Source of the DNA: Nocardia tenerifensis NBRC 101015
GTDB lineage: Bacteria > Actinomycetota > Actinomycetes > Mycobacteriales > Mycobacteriaceae
DNA length: 44,872 bases
Direction of reading: 5' to 3'
NCBI RefSeq assembly: GCF_000308715.1
Contig: NZ_BAGH01000600.1
Span: 1-44,872, forward strand
Position numbers and translations under genes: made by a program. The notes below the pieces were generated by a model. It did not search any database, was not told the origin of the DNA, and saw nothing but the letters and a program-made list of their open reading frames with translations. Positions 7,735-15,465 of this stretch are shown here, in pieces (position 1 is the first letter of the stretch; each line of letters begins with the position of its first letter).

Positions 7735-8751
7735 ATGAGCACTCGATACCGGATCGGGCTTGTGGCCTTGGCACTCGTCAGCGCCGCCGCCCTCACCGCG
7801 GGGTGCGGGCGCGGCGGCGACGCCTCGTCCGACTTCAAGATCGCCGTAGTCACCCGCAACTTCACCAACCCCTACTGGGCGGCGCTGCGCGACGGCGCGC
7901 TGGCGGAGGGCAAGCGGCTCGGCGTCGACGTCGCAGTGCAGGCCGGGCAGTCCGAGACCGACGCCGACGGGGAGAACGCCCAGATCTCCACCCTCGCCGC
8001 GCAGGGCTACGACTGCTTCGCCGTGGTGCCGGTGAACGCGACCAACGTGATCACGCCGCTGGTTCCGGTGGCCCGAAAGAAGATTCCCATCCTGAACCTG
8101 GATACCCAGATCGACGCGGACGCCTCGAAGCAGGCGGGCGTCGAGTACGCGAGCTTCATCGGCTCCGACAACCTCGCGGCGGGCAAGGTCGCGGGGGAGA
8201 AGATGCTCGACGCGCTCGGCGGCAGCGGGAAGGTCATTGTGCTGCAAGGCATCGCGGGTGAGCAGAACGGCATCAACCGGGACAAGGGCTTCACCGACGC
8301 CGTCACCGGCAAGCTGGAGATCGTGCAGCGCGCGCCCGCCGACTACGAGCAGGACAAGGGCCTGACCGTCACCGAGGCGATCCTGAAGGCGCACCCCGAC
8401 ATCACCGGCATCTTCGCCGCCAACGACACCATGGGCCTCGGCGCCGCGCAGGCGATCAAGAACGCGGGCCGGACCGGGCAGATCAAGGTGATCTCGGTCG
8501 ACGGCATCCAGGCCGCCCTGGCCGCGGTCAAGGCGGGCACCGTGTACGGCACGGTGACCCAATACCCTTACGCCGAAGGCGAACTCGCGGTGCAGGCCTG
8601 CCTCGCGCAGCACCAGGGCAAGAGCGTGCCCGCCAGGGTGGTCGCGCCGATCGCGTTCATCGGGCAGGACAATGTCGACCAGCAGATCGCCGCGTTCCCC
8701 CGGCCCATCACCACGTTCGACAATCCGCTCGCCGGGCTGGTGAACAAGTGA
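7735..8751 (+). CDS. rbsB: Ribose-type ABC transporter substrate-binding lipoprotein
   Basis: 338 residues. A lipoprotein signal peptide ends in LTAGC (Cys near residue 23), so the protein should be lipid-anchored outside the membrane. The mature part is a type I periplasmic binding fold: FKIAVVTRNFTNPYWAALRDGA at the start, then GYDCFAVVPVNATNVITPLV, AGEQNGINRDKGF and ITGIFAANDTMGLGAAQAI, all typical of RbsB-like sugar binders. It captures ribose or a related sugar and delivers it to RbsC/RbsA. It is the first gene of the five-gene operon. Its stop overlaps the start of rbsC. A purine stretch AGGATAGG precedes the ATG at about 11 bp. The exact sugar is inferred from rbsK and rbsD downstream. 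Confidence 0.88.
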   Translation: MSTRYRIGLVALALVSAAALTAGCGRGGDASSDFKIAVVTRNFTNPYWAALRDGALAEGKRLGVDVAVQAGQSETDADGENAQISTLAAQGYDCFAVVPVNATNVITPLVPVARKKIPILNLDTQIDADASKQAGVEYASFIGSDNLAAGKVAGEKMLDALGGSGKVIVLQGIAGEQNGINRDKGFTDAVTGKLEIVQRAPADYEQDKGLTVTEAILKAHPDITGIFAANDTMGLGAAQAIKNAGRTGQIKVISVDGIQAALAAVKAGTVYGTVTQYPYAEGELAVQACLAQHQGKSVPARVVAPIAFIGQDNVDQQIAAFPRPITTFDNPLAGLVNK

Positions 8752-9719
8752 GCGTCGCCGAGGTGGCGCGCGCCGCGCCGGGCCGGCTCGGCGCGCGGCG
8801 CATCCCCGCCACGCTGGCCGACTACGCGGCGCCGATCGCGCTGGTCATCGTGTGGCTCGGCTTCTTCATCGCCACGCCGAACTTCTTGACCGCCAACAAC
8901 ATCGACGATCTGCTCGTCGCGTCGACGATCCTGACCGTGCTCGCGCTCGGCCAGCAGTTCGCCGTGGTGGTCGGCGGGATCGACCTGTCGGTCGGCGCCA
9001 CGCTGCCGTGGTCGGCGGCGCTGCTCGGCTACTGCACCAGCCACGGGTATCCGGTGACCGTCGGCATCGTGGCGGCGATCGTGGGCGGGCTGCTGGTCGG
9101 GGTGGTCAACGGCCTGCTGATCGGGCACTTCCAGATGACCGACTTCGTCGTCACGCTCGGCTCGCTGAGCGTGCTCAGCGGCTGCACCCTGCTGCTCACC
9201 AGCGGCAACAGCGTGGCGGTGAACTCGCCGTTCCTGCAGAGCCTCGCGCTGGACGGTGCCGGACCGATCCGCTGGTTCTGGCTGCTCGCCCTGGTCGCCG
9301 CGCTCGGCGTGGCGGGAATTCTGTTCCGCGCCAGGGTGGGCACGCACCTGCTGGCCACCGGCGGCAATATCGACTCGGCCAGGGAGACCGGCATTCCGGT
9401 GCGTCGCATCCGGCTGCTCGCCTACAGCGCCTGCGGGCTGCTGTGCGGCGTCGCGGGTGTCATGCTGGTCGCCCGCAACGGCGGCGCGGACCCCTCCTTG
9501 CAGACCACCTATCTGCTGAGTTCGATCGCGGCGGTCGTGCTCGGCGGCTCGTCGCTGAGCGGCGGCAAGGCGTCGGTGCTCGGCACCGTGTGCGGCGCGA
9601 TCCTGTTCACCTCGCTGATCAACGGATTCACCATCCTCGGCATCTCGCAGTACTACCAGCCGATCGCGGTGGGCGCGGTACTGCTGCTGGCAGCGGCCAT
9701 CTCGCGATTGCGGAAGTAG
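8748..9719 (+). CDS. rbsC: Ribose ABC transporter permease
   Basis: 323 residues with about 8-10 hydrophobic segments (for example APIALVIVWLGFFIA and TVGIVAAIVGGLLVGVVNGLL). It matches the RbsC/BPD_transp_2 family, with the conserved stretch VVGGIDLSVGA and AVVLGGSSLSGGKASVLGTV near the end. It forms the membrane channel of the ribose importer. It begins with GTG overlapping the rbsB stop by 4 bp (GTGA), which implies translational coupling. The next gene, rbsA, starts 7 bp after its stop. Confidence 0.88.
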   Translation: MSVAEVARAAPGRLGARRIPATLADYAAPIALVIVWLGFFIATPNFLTANNIDDLLVASTILTVLALGQQFAVVVGGIDLSVGATLPWSAALLGYCTSHGYPVTVGIVAAIVGGLLVGVVNGLLIGHFQMTDFVVTLGSLSVLSGCTLLLTSGNSVAVNSPFLQSLALDGAGPIRWFWLLALVAALGVAGILFRARVGTHLLATGGNIDSARETGIPVRRIRLLAYSACGLLCGVAGVMLVARNGGADPSLQTTYLLSSIAAVVLGGSSLSGGKASVLGTVCGAILFTSLINGFTILGISQYYQPIAVGAVLLLAAAISRLRK

Positions 9720-9726
9720 GGACGTC

Positions 9727-10512
9727 ATGACCGAACCGATGCTGGCGGCGCACGGGCTGACGAAGTCGTTCGACTCCGTCCGCGCGCTCGACGACGTCAC
9801 CATGACCATTCCGGCGGGCGAGGTCACCGCGCTCGTCGGCGACAACGGGGCGGGCAAGTCCACCCTGGTCCGCTGCCTCACCGGGGTGCAGGCGCCCGAC
9901 GCGGGGGAGATCCGGTTCCGCGGCGAGCCCGTCCGCCTCGGCTCGCCCGAGGACGCCAGGCGGCTGGGCATCGAGACCGTCTACCAGGATCTCGCCCTCA
10001 TCGACGACCTGACCGTGTGGCAAAACCTCTTCCTGAACCGGGAACTCGTCTATCCGTCCTGGCCGATCAAGATCGTGAACCGGAAGGCGATGATCGGCCG
10101 GAGCGGGGAGATCCTGCGGGATCTCGACGTAGATGTTCCCTCGGTGCGCACCACCGTGCGCCGGATGAGCGGCGGCCAACGGCAGAGCATCGCCATCGCC
10201 CGCGCGGTCGCCTGGGGCAAGTCCATGGTGATCATGGACGAGCCGACCGCCGCGCTCGGCGTGCGCGAGACCGCGGCGGTGGAGAAACTGGTGCGCGGGC
10301 TGCGCGACCGCGGGGTCACGGTGCTCATCATCAGTCACGATCTGGCGCAGGTCATGCGCGTCTGCGACAACGTGGTGGTGCTGCGGCGTGGCCGCTCGGT
10401 GGCCGCGCACCGGGTGGGCGAGATCGACGGCGACCGGTTGGTCGCGCTGATCACCGGCGCCGCGCCGGGCAATCTCGAGACGGAGTCCGCTGTGGCACAA
10501 GAGGTCCCGTGA
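9727..10512 (+). CDS. rbsA: Ribose ABC transporter ATP-binding protein (single NBD)
   Basis: 261 residues. One complete nucleotide-binding domain: Walker A GDNGAGKST (about residues 38-46), Q-loop VYQDLALIDDLT, signature MSGGQRQ, Walker B VIMDEP and H-loop IISHD. Classical RbsA proteins carry two tandem NBDs (about 500 residues), so this is a half-size version that must work as a homodimer. Single-NBD forms are known in actinobacterial CUT2-type importers. It energises the RbsC channel. Its stop overlaps the rbsK start by 3 bp within GTGA. The short tail after the H-loop suggests no missing second domain at the DNA level. Confidence 0.87.
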   Translation: MTEPMLAAHGLTKSFDSVRALDDVTMTIPAGEVTALVGDNGAGKSTLVRCLTGVQAPDAGEIRFRGEPVRLGSPEDARRLGIETVYQDLALIDDLTVWQNLFLNRELVYPSWPIKIVNRKAMIGRSGEILRDLDVDVPSVRTTVRRMSGGQRQSIAIARAVAWGKSMVIMDEPTAALGVRETAAVEKLVRGLRDRGVTVLIISHDLAQVMRVCDNVVVLRRGRSVAAHRVGEIDGDRLVALITGAAPGNLETESAVAQEVP

Positions 10513-11465
10513 CAGGGTCGGTCGCGGTGATCGGGTCGGTGAACCAGGACGTGGTCTGCGAGGTACCGCGGCTGCCCGGCCCGGGGGAGACCGTGCTGGC
10601 GACCGGGGCGCGGACGAACGCGGGCGGCAAGGGCGCCAACCAGGCGGTCGCGGCGGCGAAGGCGGGCGGACGGGTGGAGTTCGTCGGCCGGGTCGGCGGC
10701 GACTCGGCCGCCGTCGACCTGCGGGACTCGATGGCCGCCGCGGGCGTGAAAACCACTGGCCTGCGGGAGGTTACGGGCGCGCGAACCGGCCGGGCCTATG
10801 TGACGGTCGCGTCGGGTGAGAACCAGATCGTGGTCGACCCCGGGGCGAACTTCGCCTGGGAGTCCGGCGCGGAACTGTCCGCGATGGCCGAGGCCGAGCT
10901 GCTCGCGGCTGCGGATATCGTTGTCGCACAGCTGGAAATACCCGTTGCCGTGGTGGACTGGGCCGCCGGCGTCGCGCGGCGGTTCGTGCTGAATGCGGCT
11001 CCGGCGGCGGAACTCGGCGACGAACTCCTGAGACGGTGCGATCCGCTCGTGGTCAACGAGTACGAGCTGGCCACGATCAGCGGTGCGCCGACCGGCACCA
11101 GGGCGCAGGCGGGGCAGGCCGCGAGGTCGCTGTGCCTGCGCGGCGCACCGTCCGTGGTCGTCACGCTGGGGGCGGACGGTTCGATCCTGGCCCGTCGCAC
11201 GGCGGACGCCGTGGAACTCACGTATCAGCCTGCGCCGCAGGTGGTTTCGGTGGACTCCACCGGGGCGGGCGACGCGTACGTCGGTGCGTTGTGCACCGCG
11301 CTGGCCGACGGGGTCGAACTGGGTGAGGCGGTGGCCTTCGCCACGGCCGCGGCGTCGCTGTCGGTCCGGTCGCCGGGCACCCACGACTCCTACCCGACAC
11401 GAGAGCAGGTTGTCGCGGCCCGCACCGCCGTGCCGCGCGCCCGGCGACTCGACTTCGACGAATAG
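10509..11465 (+). CDS. rbsK: Ribokinase
   Basis: 318 residues from GTG 10509, which overlaps the rbsA stop. PfkB-family motifs are intact: GGKGANQA at about residue 40 (substrate-binding Gly-Gly region), VVNEYEL in the middle, and DSTGAGDAYVGAL near residue 260, whose GAGD holds the catalytic Asp and anion hole. It phosphorylates ribose to ribose 5-phosphate in the cytosol, feeding the pentose phosphate pathway. Its place between the importer genes and the pyranase gene strongly supports ribose as the substrate of the whole operon. Confidence 0.9.
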   Translation: MTGSVAVIGSVNQDVVCEVPRLPGPGETVLATGARTNAGGKGANQAVAAAKAGGRVEFVGRVGGDSAAVDLRDSMAAAGVKTTGLREVTGARTGRAYVTVASGENQIVVDPGANFAWESGAELSAMAEAELLAAADIVVAQLEIPVAVVDWAAGVARRFVLNAAPAAELGDELLRRCDPLVVNEYELATISGAPTGTRAQAGQAARSLCLRGAPSVVVTLGADGSILARRTADAVELTYQPAPQVVSVDSTGAGDAYVGALCTALADGVELGEAVAFATAAASLSVRSPGTHDSYPTREQVVAARTAVPRARRLDFDE

Positions 11466-11476
11466 ATGGGAAACCC

Positions 11477-11866
11477 GTGCGCACAGGTGGATTGATCCAC
11501 GCCGGACTGATGGCGGCCCTCGTCGGCCTCCGCCACACCGACACCTTCGCCGTGAGCGACTCGGGTCTGCCCGTGCCGCCCGGCGTGCCGTTGATCGACC
11601 TCGGAATCAGTTACGGCATGCCGCGTTTCGCGCCCGTGGTCGAGCTGATCCTCGAGGAGGTCACCGTGGAGGCGGCCTGGGCGAGCGCCGACGTCGTCGC
11701 CGCGAACCCGGAGGCCGCCGACCTCCTGACGAATCGCTGGCACGCCGAGCTGATCGCGCACGACGAGTTCAAGCGCCGAATCGACCAGTGCCGCTTCGTG
11801 GTTCGCACCGGCGAGGCGCGGCCCTACGCCAACGTGCTGTTCCGCGCCGGCGTGCCGTGGTTGTGA
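11477..11866 (+). CDS. rbsD: D-ribose pyranase
   Basis: 129 residues, close to the usual length of about 131-139. The N-terminus MRTGGLIHAGLMAALVGLRH-TD is the RbsD signature (the conserved His and the H-T-D motif form the active site), followed by VSDSGLPVP. The C-terminal FVVRTGEARPYANVLFRAGV is also typical. It interconverts the pyranose and furanose forms of ribose so that ribokinase gets its furanose substrate. It starts with GTG 11 bp after rbsK, with GGGAAA just upstream. It is the last gene of the operon and is convergent with the flavin monooxygenase gene, 4 bp away. Confidence 0.9.
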   Translation: MRTGGLIHAGLMAALVGLRHTDTFAVSDSGLPVPPGVPLIDLGISYGMPRFAPVVELILEEVTVEAAWASADVVAANPEAADLLTNRWHAELIAHDEFKRRIDQCRFVVRTGEARPYANVLFRAGVPWL

Positions 11867-11870
11867 ACCG

Positions 11871-13025
11871 TTACCGAAGTACCGGAACGCCCATGGCGGC
11901 GAAGAATTCGGTGAGTGCGCGGGGAGCGTCCGGGGCGAAGCACATGGCGAGGCCGTCGGCGGACGCCTTCGCCGAGACCTCGGCGCGCGCGAACATCGCC
12001 GCTTCGTACCGGGCGAGCGCCGTGTCCAGGTCGCCGCGGTGCTCGACGAGGGCGCGGGCCAGTTCGAGTCCGTCGAGCATGGCCATGTTGGCGCCCTCAC
12101 CGGCGAAGGGGGACATGACGTGCGCGGCGTCGCCGATCAGGGTCACGCCGGGCACCCGGGTCCAGCGGTGTCCGATCGGCAAGGCGAAAATGCGGCGGAT
12201 GGCGAGGGATTCGTCGCTGCGCCGGATGAGGTTTCGTAGATCGGGGTGCCAGTCGGCGAAGTGGGTCAGCAGGTAGGCGCGGGCGGCGTGGGGGTCGGAC
12301 CAGTCGAGGTCGGCGGCGGACAGCCAGTCGTCCGGCACGCGCAGGACGACGCCGAGTTCGATGTGCCTGCCGCCGTGGCCCATCAGCGCCTTGTTGTCCG
12401 AGGCGGCGAAGAACATGCCCGGCCCCGTCAGCGCGGCCGAGTCCGGAAAGCGTTGGCTCGCCTCGCTTATTCGTAGCTCCGCGTAGGTGACGCCGCTGTA
12501 CTCCGGTCGCGCCGCCGACAGCAGCGGCCGGATCTTGGACCAGGTGCCGTCCGCGCCGACCAGCAGATCGACGGTGGTGTTCGTGCCGTCGGCGAAGGTG
12601 AGCCGGTGGCGGCCGTCGCCGAGCGGATCGGCGCCGGTCACCTTGTGCCCCCAGGCGATTCGGGACGGCGCGAGCGAGTCGATGAGCAGATCGCGCAGGT
12701 CGCCGCGGTCGATCTCCGGGCGGCCGCCTTGCTCGTCGCCCGGGTCGAAGTCGATGAACACGGTGCCCGCCTTGTCCAGTACCCGGGACGTCTGGCCCTG
12801 CGGGTGGGTGAGCGCGCGGAACCGCTCGTGCAGACCGGCTTCGTGCAGCGCGCGCTGGCCGGCGTCCTCGTGCATGTCGAGCGAGCCGCCCTGGCGTCGG
12901 TCTCGCGCGGAGGTGTCGGCCTCGTAGACCGTGCAGTCGATGCCGTGCTGTTGGAGGACGCGGGCGAGCACGAGTCCGCTGAGACCCGCGCCGACGACGG
13001 CGATGGAGCGTGGATATTCGGTCAT
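11871..13025 (-). CDS. Tet(X)-like FAD-dependent monooxygenase
   Basis: 384 residues, the size of Tet(X)-type class A flavin monooxygenases. The FAD Rossmann motif GAGLSG is at residues 12-17. QGGSLDMHEDAGQ resembles the Tet(X) segment GGTLDLHKGSGQ. LLVGADGTWSKIR is the DG motif, and GDAAHVMSPFAGEGANMAM is the second FAD motif. No membrane segment is seen, so it should be soluble and use NAD(P)H and O2 to hydroxylate an aromatic or polyketide-like compound. Tetracyclines are one possibility, but substrate specificity cannot be read. A strong GGAGG precedes the ATG by 10 bp. It is divergent from a TetR regulator, as for an inducible detoxification pair. Confidence 0.8.
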   Translation of the reverse strand: MTEYPRSIAVVGAGLSGLVLARVLQQHGIDCTVYEADTSARDRRQGGSLDMHEDAGQRALHEAGLHERFRALTHPQGQTSRVLDKAGTVFIDFDPGDEQGGRPEIDRGDLRDLLIDSLAPSRIAWGHKVTGADPLGDGRHRLTFADGTNTTVDLLVGADGTWSKIRPLLSAARPEYSGVTYAELRISEASQRFPDSAALTGPGMFFAASDNKALMGHGGRHIELGVVLRVPDDWLSAADLDWSDPHAARAYLLTHFADWHPDLRNLIRRSDESLAIRRIFALPIGHRWTRVPGVTLIGDAAHVMSPFAGEGANMAMLDGLELARALVEHRGDLDTALARYEAAMFARAEVSAKASADGLAMCFAPDAPRALTEFFAAMGVPVLR

Positions 13026-13066
13026 GATGTTTCAACCTCCGGTACGGACGATATGTTTAAGTAGTT

Positions 13067-13098
13067 TACGGTGTACTCGACTAGTAAGTTACACCGTA
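13067..13098. promoter_or_regulatory. Inverted repeat upstream of the monooxygenase gene
   Basis: TACGGTGTA (13067-13075) and TACACCGTA (13090-13098) are perfect complements. They are centred on ACTAGT (13080-13085), itself a palindrome with the same centre. It lies 42 bp upstream of the monooxygenase ATG, where the promoter must be. It shares the core GTTTACG/CGTA-type arm with the second operator at 13145. The likely ligand is the TetR protein encoded on the other side. Confidence 0.6.
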
Positions 13099-13144
13099 CA
13101 CGACTGAGATTTTCTCGCCACTTCCCGACCAAAGACCCAGGCGT

Positions 13145-13170
13145 CGTTTACGACGTATACGTCGTCTACG
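13145..13170. promoter_or_regulatory. Perfect 16-bp palindrome upstream of the TetR gene
   Basis: ACGACGTA-TACGTCGT (13150-13165) is a perfect palindrome. After a 2-bp mismatch on each side it continues with CGT/ACG, giving 26 bp in total. It lies 37 bp before the TetR ATG, a typical place for an autorepression site. Confidence 0.6.
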
Positions 13171-13207
13171 CTGGTCAGGACCGCGATCTCCCGGGAGGCC
13201 AGCCGAG

Positions 13208-13921
13208 ATGCCCGAACTCCAGCCCATGATCTGGGCCCGGCTCACCGAGCAGGGGCGCGGTCCCGCGCGGACGCTGGATCGCCGGAGAATCGTCGAGGCG
13301 GCGATCGCGATCGCGGACAGCGAGGGGCTCGAGGCCGTCTCCATGCGCCGCATCGGCGCACAGCTGAACCACAGCGCGATGTCGCTGTATCGGCACGTCG
13401 GCAACAAGACCGACTTGTTCGAGCTCATGTACGACGAGGTCCTCGGCGAACTCGACCTGAGTGGCGAGGGCGGCGGCTGGCGCACGAGGCTCACCGAACT
13501 GACGCGGGGCTACCGGCGGCTGCACCTGCGGCACCCGTGGATCATCGGGCTCGGGTATCGGCCGACCTTCGGCCCGAATTTTCGCAATGTCATGGAGTAC
13601 GCGCTGGCCTGTGTGGGCGATCTCGGCCTCCCCATCGGCCGCATGGTCGACCTGGCCCTGACCCCACTGCAGTTCGCGCGGGGATTCGTGCAGGAGGAAC
13701 TCGCCGAGGTCGAGGATCAGCGACGCACCGGATTGGACGAGGCCGCCTGGCGCAGGCACACGGCGCCCGCGATCCTGGAGCTCATCGACTCCGGCGACTA
13801 CCCCACTCTCCGCCGGGTGCTCACCGAGACCGACACCCCGCCGGACTCCGACGCCACCTTCGAGGACCGCCTCACCATGATCATGGACGGCATGGCCGCC
13901 GCGCTCTCGCCGCACGAGTAG
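13208..13921 (+). CDS. TetR-family transcriptional regulator
   Basis: 237 residues. The N-terminal TetR HTH is clear at about 25-70 (RIVEAAIAIADSEGLEAVSMRRIGAQL, then SAMSLYRHVGNKTDLFELM). The C-terminal helical domain (residues 80-230) resembles the TetR_C group of drug-responsive repressors. GGGAGG lies about 10 bp before the ATG. It is divergent from the Tet(X)-like monooxygenase, with two palindromes in the 182-bp gap. This suggests it represses both genes and is released by the compound, or a relative of the compound, that the monooxygenase modifies. Confidence 0.85.
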   Translation: MPELQPMIWARLTEQGRGPARTLDRRRIVEAAIAIADSEGLEAVSMRRIGAQLNHSAMSLYRHVGNKTDLFELMYDEVLGELDLSGEGGGWRTRLTELTRGYRRLHLRHPWIIGLGYRPTFGPNFRNVMEYALACVGDLGLPIGRMVDLALTPLQFARGFVQEELAEVEDQRRTGLDEAAWRRHTAPAILELIDSGDYPTLRRVLTETDTPPDSDATFEDRLTMIMDGMAAALSPHE

Positions 13922-14093
13922 CCGAGCCCGCCCCCGGCGCCGGCATGGCCGGAAATGCTGGCGCATAACGTGTTAACCGTCGGCGGGAAGTGCGATCATC
14001 TGTTCCACCGCACTGAAGCTGCGCTGGGACACCGACGACGGGCCGACGCTCGCCATAGATCGCCGGCCCGCGTTCACCAAGCCCACCGACGCG

Positions 14094-14291
14094 GTGACCA
14101 CGCGCTGGCAGAGCAGGCAGGGCGCATGGTCGCCGCTCGATCCCCCGATCGCCGACCGCGCACAGACCTCGGCGGGCTCGACCGTGGAGCTCTCCCGGCC
14201 TGGCAGCGCCGGCTTCTACGACGTCTACTTCCTCGCGCACGGGCAGCGCACCAAGGTCGCCGAACAGATCTACTCGATCGCCGTACCGTGA
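14094..14291 (+). CDS. Short hypothetical protein, probably a gene remnant
   Basis: 65 residues from GTG 14094. The reading frame is coding-like (very high G/C at third positions) and stays so upstream to a stop at 13974-13976. The upstream stretch reads LKLRWDTDDGPTLAIDRRPAF but contains no ATG, GTG or TTG start. The C-terminal part (SAGFYDVYFLAHGQR, then KVAEQIYSIAVP) looks like the end of a beta-rich domain. The most likely explanation is the 3' end of a gene that has lost its beginning. Alternatively, a short real protein starts at the GTG. I do not recognise the family. Confidence 0.4.
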   Translation: MTTRWQSRQGAWSPLDPPIADRAQTSAGSTVELSRPGSAGFYDVYFLAHGQRTKVAEQIYSIAVP

Positions 14292-14348
14292 GCCGCGGCG
14301 TCCGAAAACCGCGTGAGTTAGTTCCGTTCGTGATCTAGCGTTCGGTAA

Positions 14349-15281
14349 ATGGAGCTAGTCGTTCGCCAAAGCGATCGTAAGGCCGTCCTCGCGGCGGCGG
14401 TCACCGTGGTGCTGTGGGCCTCGGCCTTCGTATTCATTCGATTTGCGGGAGAACACTATTCGCCGGGCGCGCTGGCACTGGGGCGACTGCTCACCGCGGC
14501 CGTCGCGCTGGTGCTGATCCTGATCGTCCGGGGTGAAGGGCTGCCCGCTCGGGCCGCGTGGCCGGGGATCGTGGTGTCGGGGGTGCTGTGGTTCGGGGTG
14601 TACATGGTGGCGCTGAACTGGGGTGAGCAGCATGTCGACGCGGGCACCGCGGCGATGGTGATCAATATCGGCCCCATTCTGATCGCGGTGCTGAGCGGAC
14701 TGGTGCTGCGCGAGGGGTTTCCGGCGCGGCTCATGGCGGGCATCGCGGTCGCGTTCGGCGGGGCGGTGGTGGTCGGGCTGTCGAACTCCGACGGCGGCAG
14801 CGCCGCGGTGCTCGGCGTGGTGCTGTGCCTGACCGCCGCGGCGGCATGGGCGGTCGCGGTCGTCGCGCAGAAGCCCGCGCTCGCGCACGCGTCGGCGTTG
14901 CAGGTGACCACCGGCGGGTGCGTCATCGGCACGATCGCCTGCCTGCCGTTCGCGGGGCAGCTGCTGCGCGAGGCCGCCGCCGCGCCGGTGTCCGCGACGC
15001 TGAGCATGGTGTATCTGGGTGTGTTTCCGACCGCTCTCGCGTTCACCACGTGGGCCTATGCGCTGTCGCGGACCACGGCGGGCAAGATGGGTGTGACCAC
15101 CTATGCGGTCCCGGCTCTCGTGGTGCTGATGGCCTGGCTCGCGCTCGACGAGGTGCCGGGGCCGCTGGCCGTGCTCGGTGGCCTGCTGTGCCTGTCCGGC
15201 GTGGCGATCACCAGGTCACGGGCGGACAAGCCGGCCGAGCCCGAAGACGCGGTGGCACAAGAGGTGTCGAGCTCGACATAG
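14349..15281 (+). CDS. EamA/DMT-superfamily transporter
   Basis: 310 residues with ten predicted membrane helices arranged as two EamA repeats. The first begins VLAAAVTVVLWASAFVFIRFAG; the second begins near ALAHASALQVTTGGCVIG and ends with APALVVLMAWLALDEVPG-type sequence. DMT family members usually export amino acids, metabolites or drugs across the cytoplasmic membrane; no specific substrate can be named. The start at ATG 14349 has no good Shine-Dalgarno, but it precedes the first helix by a normal distance. The gene is followed at once by the duplicated 5' fragment of the SanA-like gene. Confidence 0.85.
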   Translation: MELVVRQSDRKAVLAAAVTVVLWASAFVFIRFAGEHYSPGALALGRLLTAAVALVLILIVRGEGLPARAAWPGIVVSGVLWFGVYMVALNWGEQHVDAGTAAMVINIGPILIAVLSGLVLREGFPARLMAGIAVAFGGAVVVGLSNSDGGSAAVLGVVLCLTAAAAWAVAVVAQKPALAHASALQVTTGGCVIGTIACLPFAGQLLREAAAAPVSATLSMVYLGVFPTALAFTTWAYALSRTTAGKMGVTTYAVPALVVLMAWLALDEVPGPLAVLGGLLCLSGVAITRSRADKPAEPEDAVAQEVSSST

Positions 15282-15285
15282 ATCC

Positions 15286-15465
15286 GGTGAGATGCCGGTC
15301 CGGTGGAAAGAGGTAGCGGTGGCTGGGAAGTTGTCGAGCGTTCGGGTGCGGCGCTGGGCACGCGGGCTGCCGTGAGTTCGGTGCGATGTCGGTCCGGGTG
15401 AAAGAGGTTGCGGTGGTTCGGAAGTTGTCGAGCGATCGGGTATGGCGCTGGGCGCGCGGGCTGCT
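15286..15465 (+). repeat. Tandem imperfect duplication of the SanA-like gene's 5' end
   Basis: Copy A (15286-15371) and copy B (15380-15465) align with an offset of exactly 94 bp. Copy B is the real start of the SanA-like gene. Copy A has the same Shine-Dalgarno (AAAGAGG), start region and first codons, but the frame ends at TGA 15373-15375 after WARGLP. Shared blocks include AAGTTGTCGAGCG and GCGCTGGGC.CGCGGGCTG. Because 94 is not a multiple of three, the two copies are in different frames. Copy A can encode only a peptide of about 18-27 residues. Confidence 0.75.

Noticed and set aside
10492..15265. 14-bp identity GTGGCACAAGAGGT at 10492-10505 and 15252-15265
   Set aside because: Both lie in the coding ends of unrelated genes encoding AVAQEV; the match does not extend and is probably chance.
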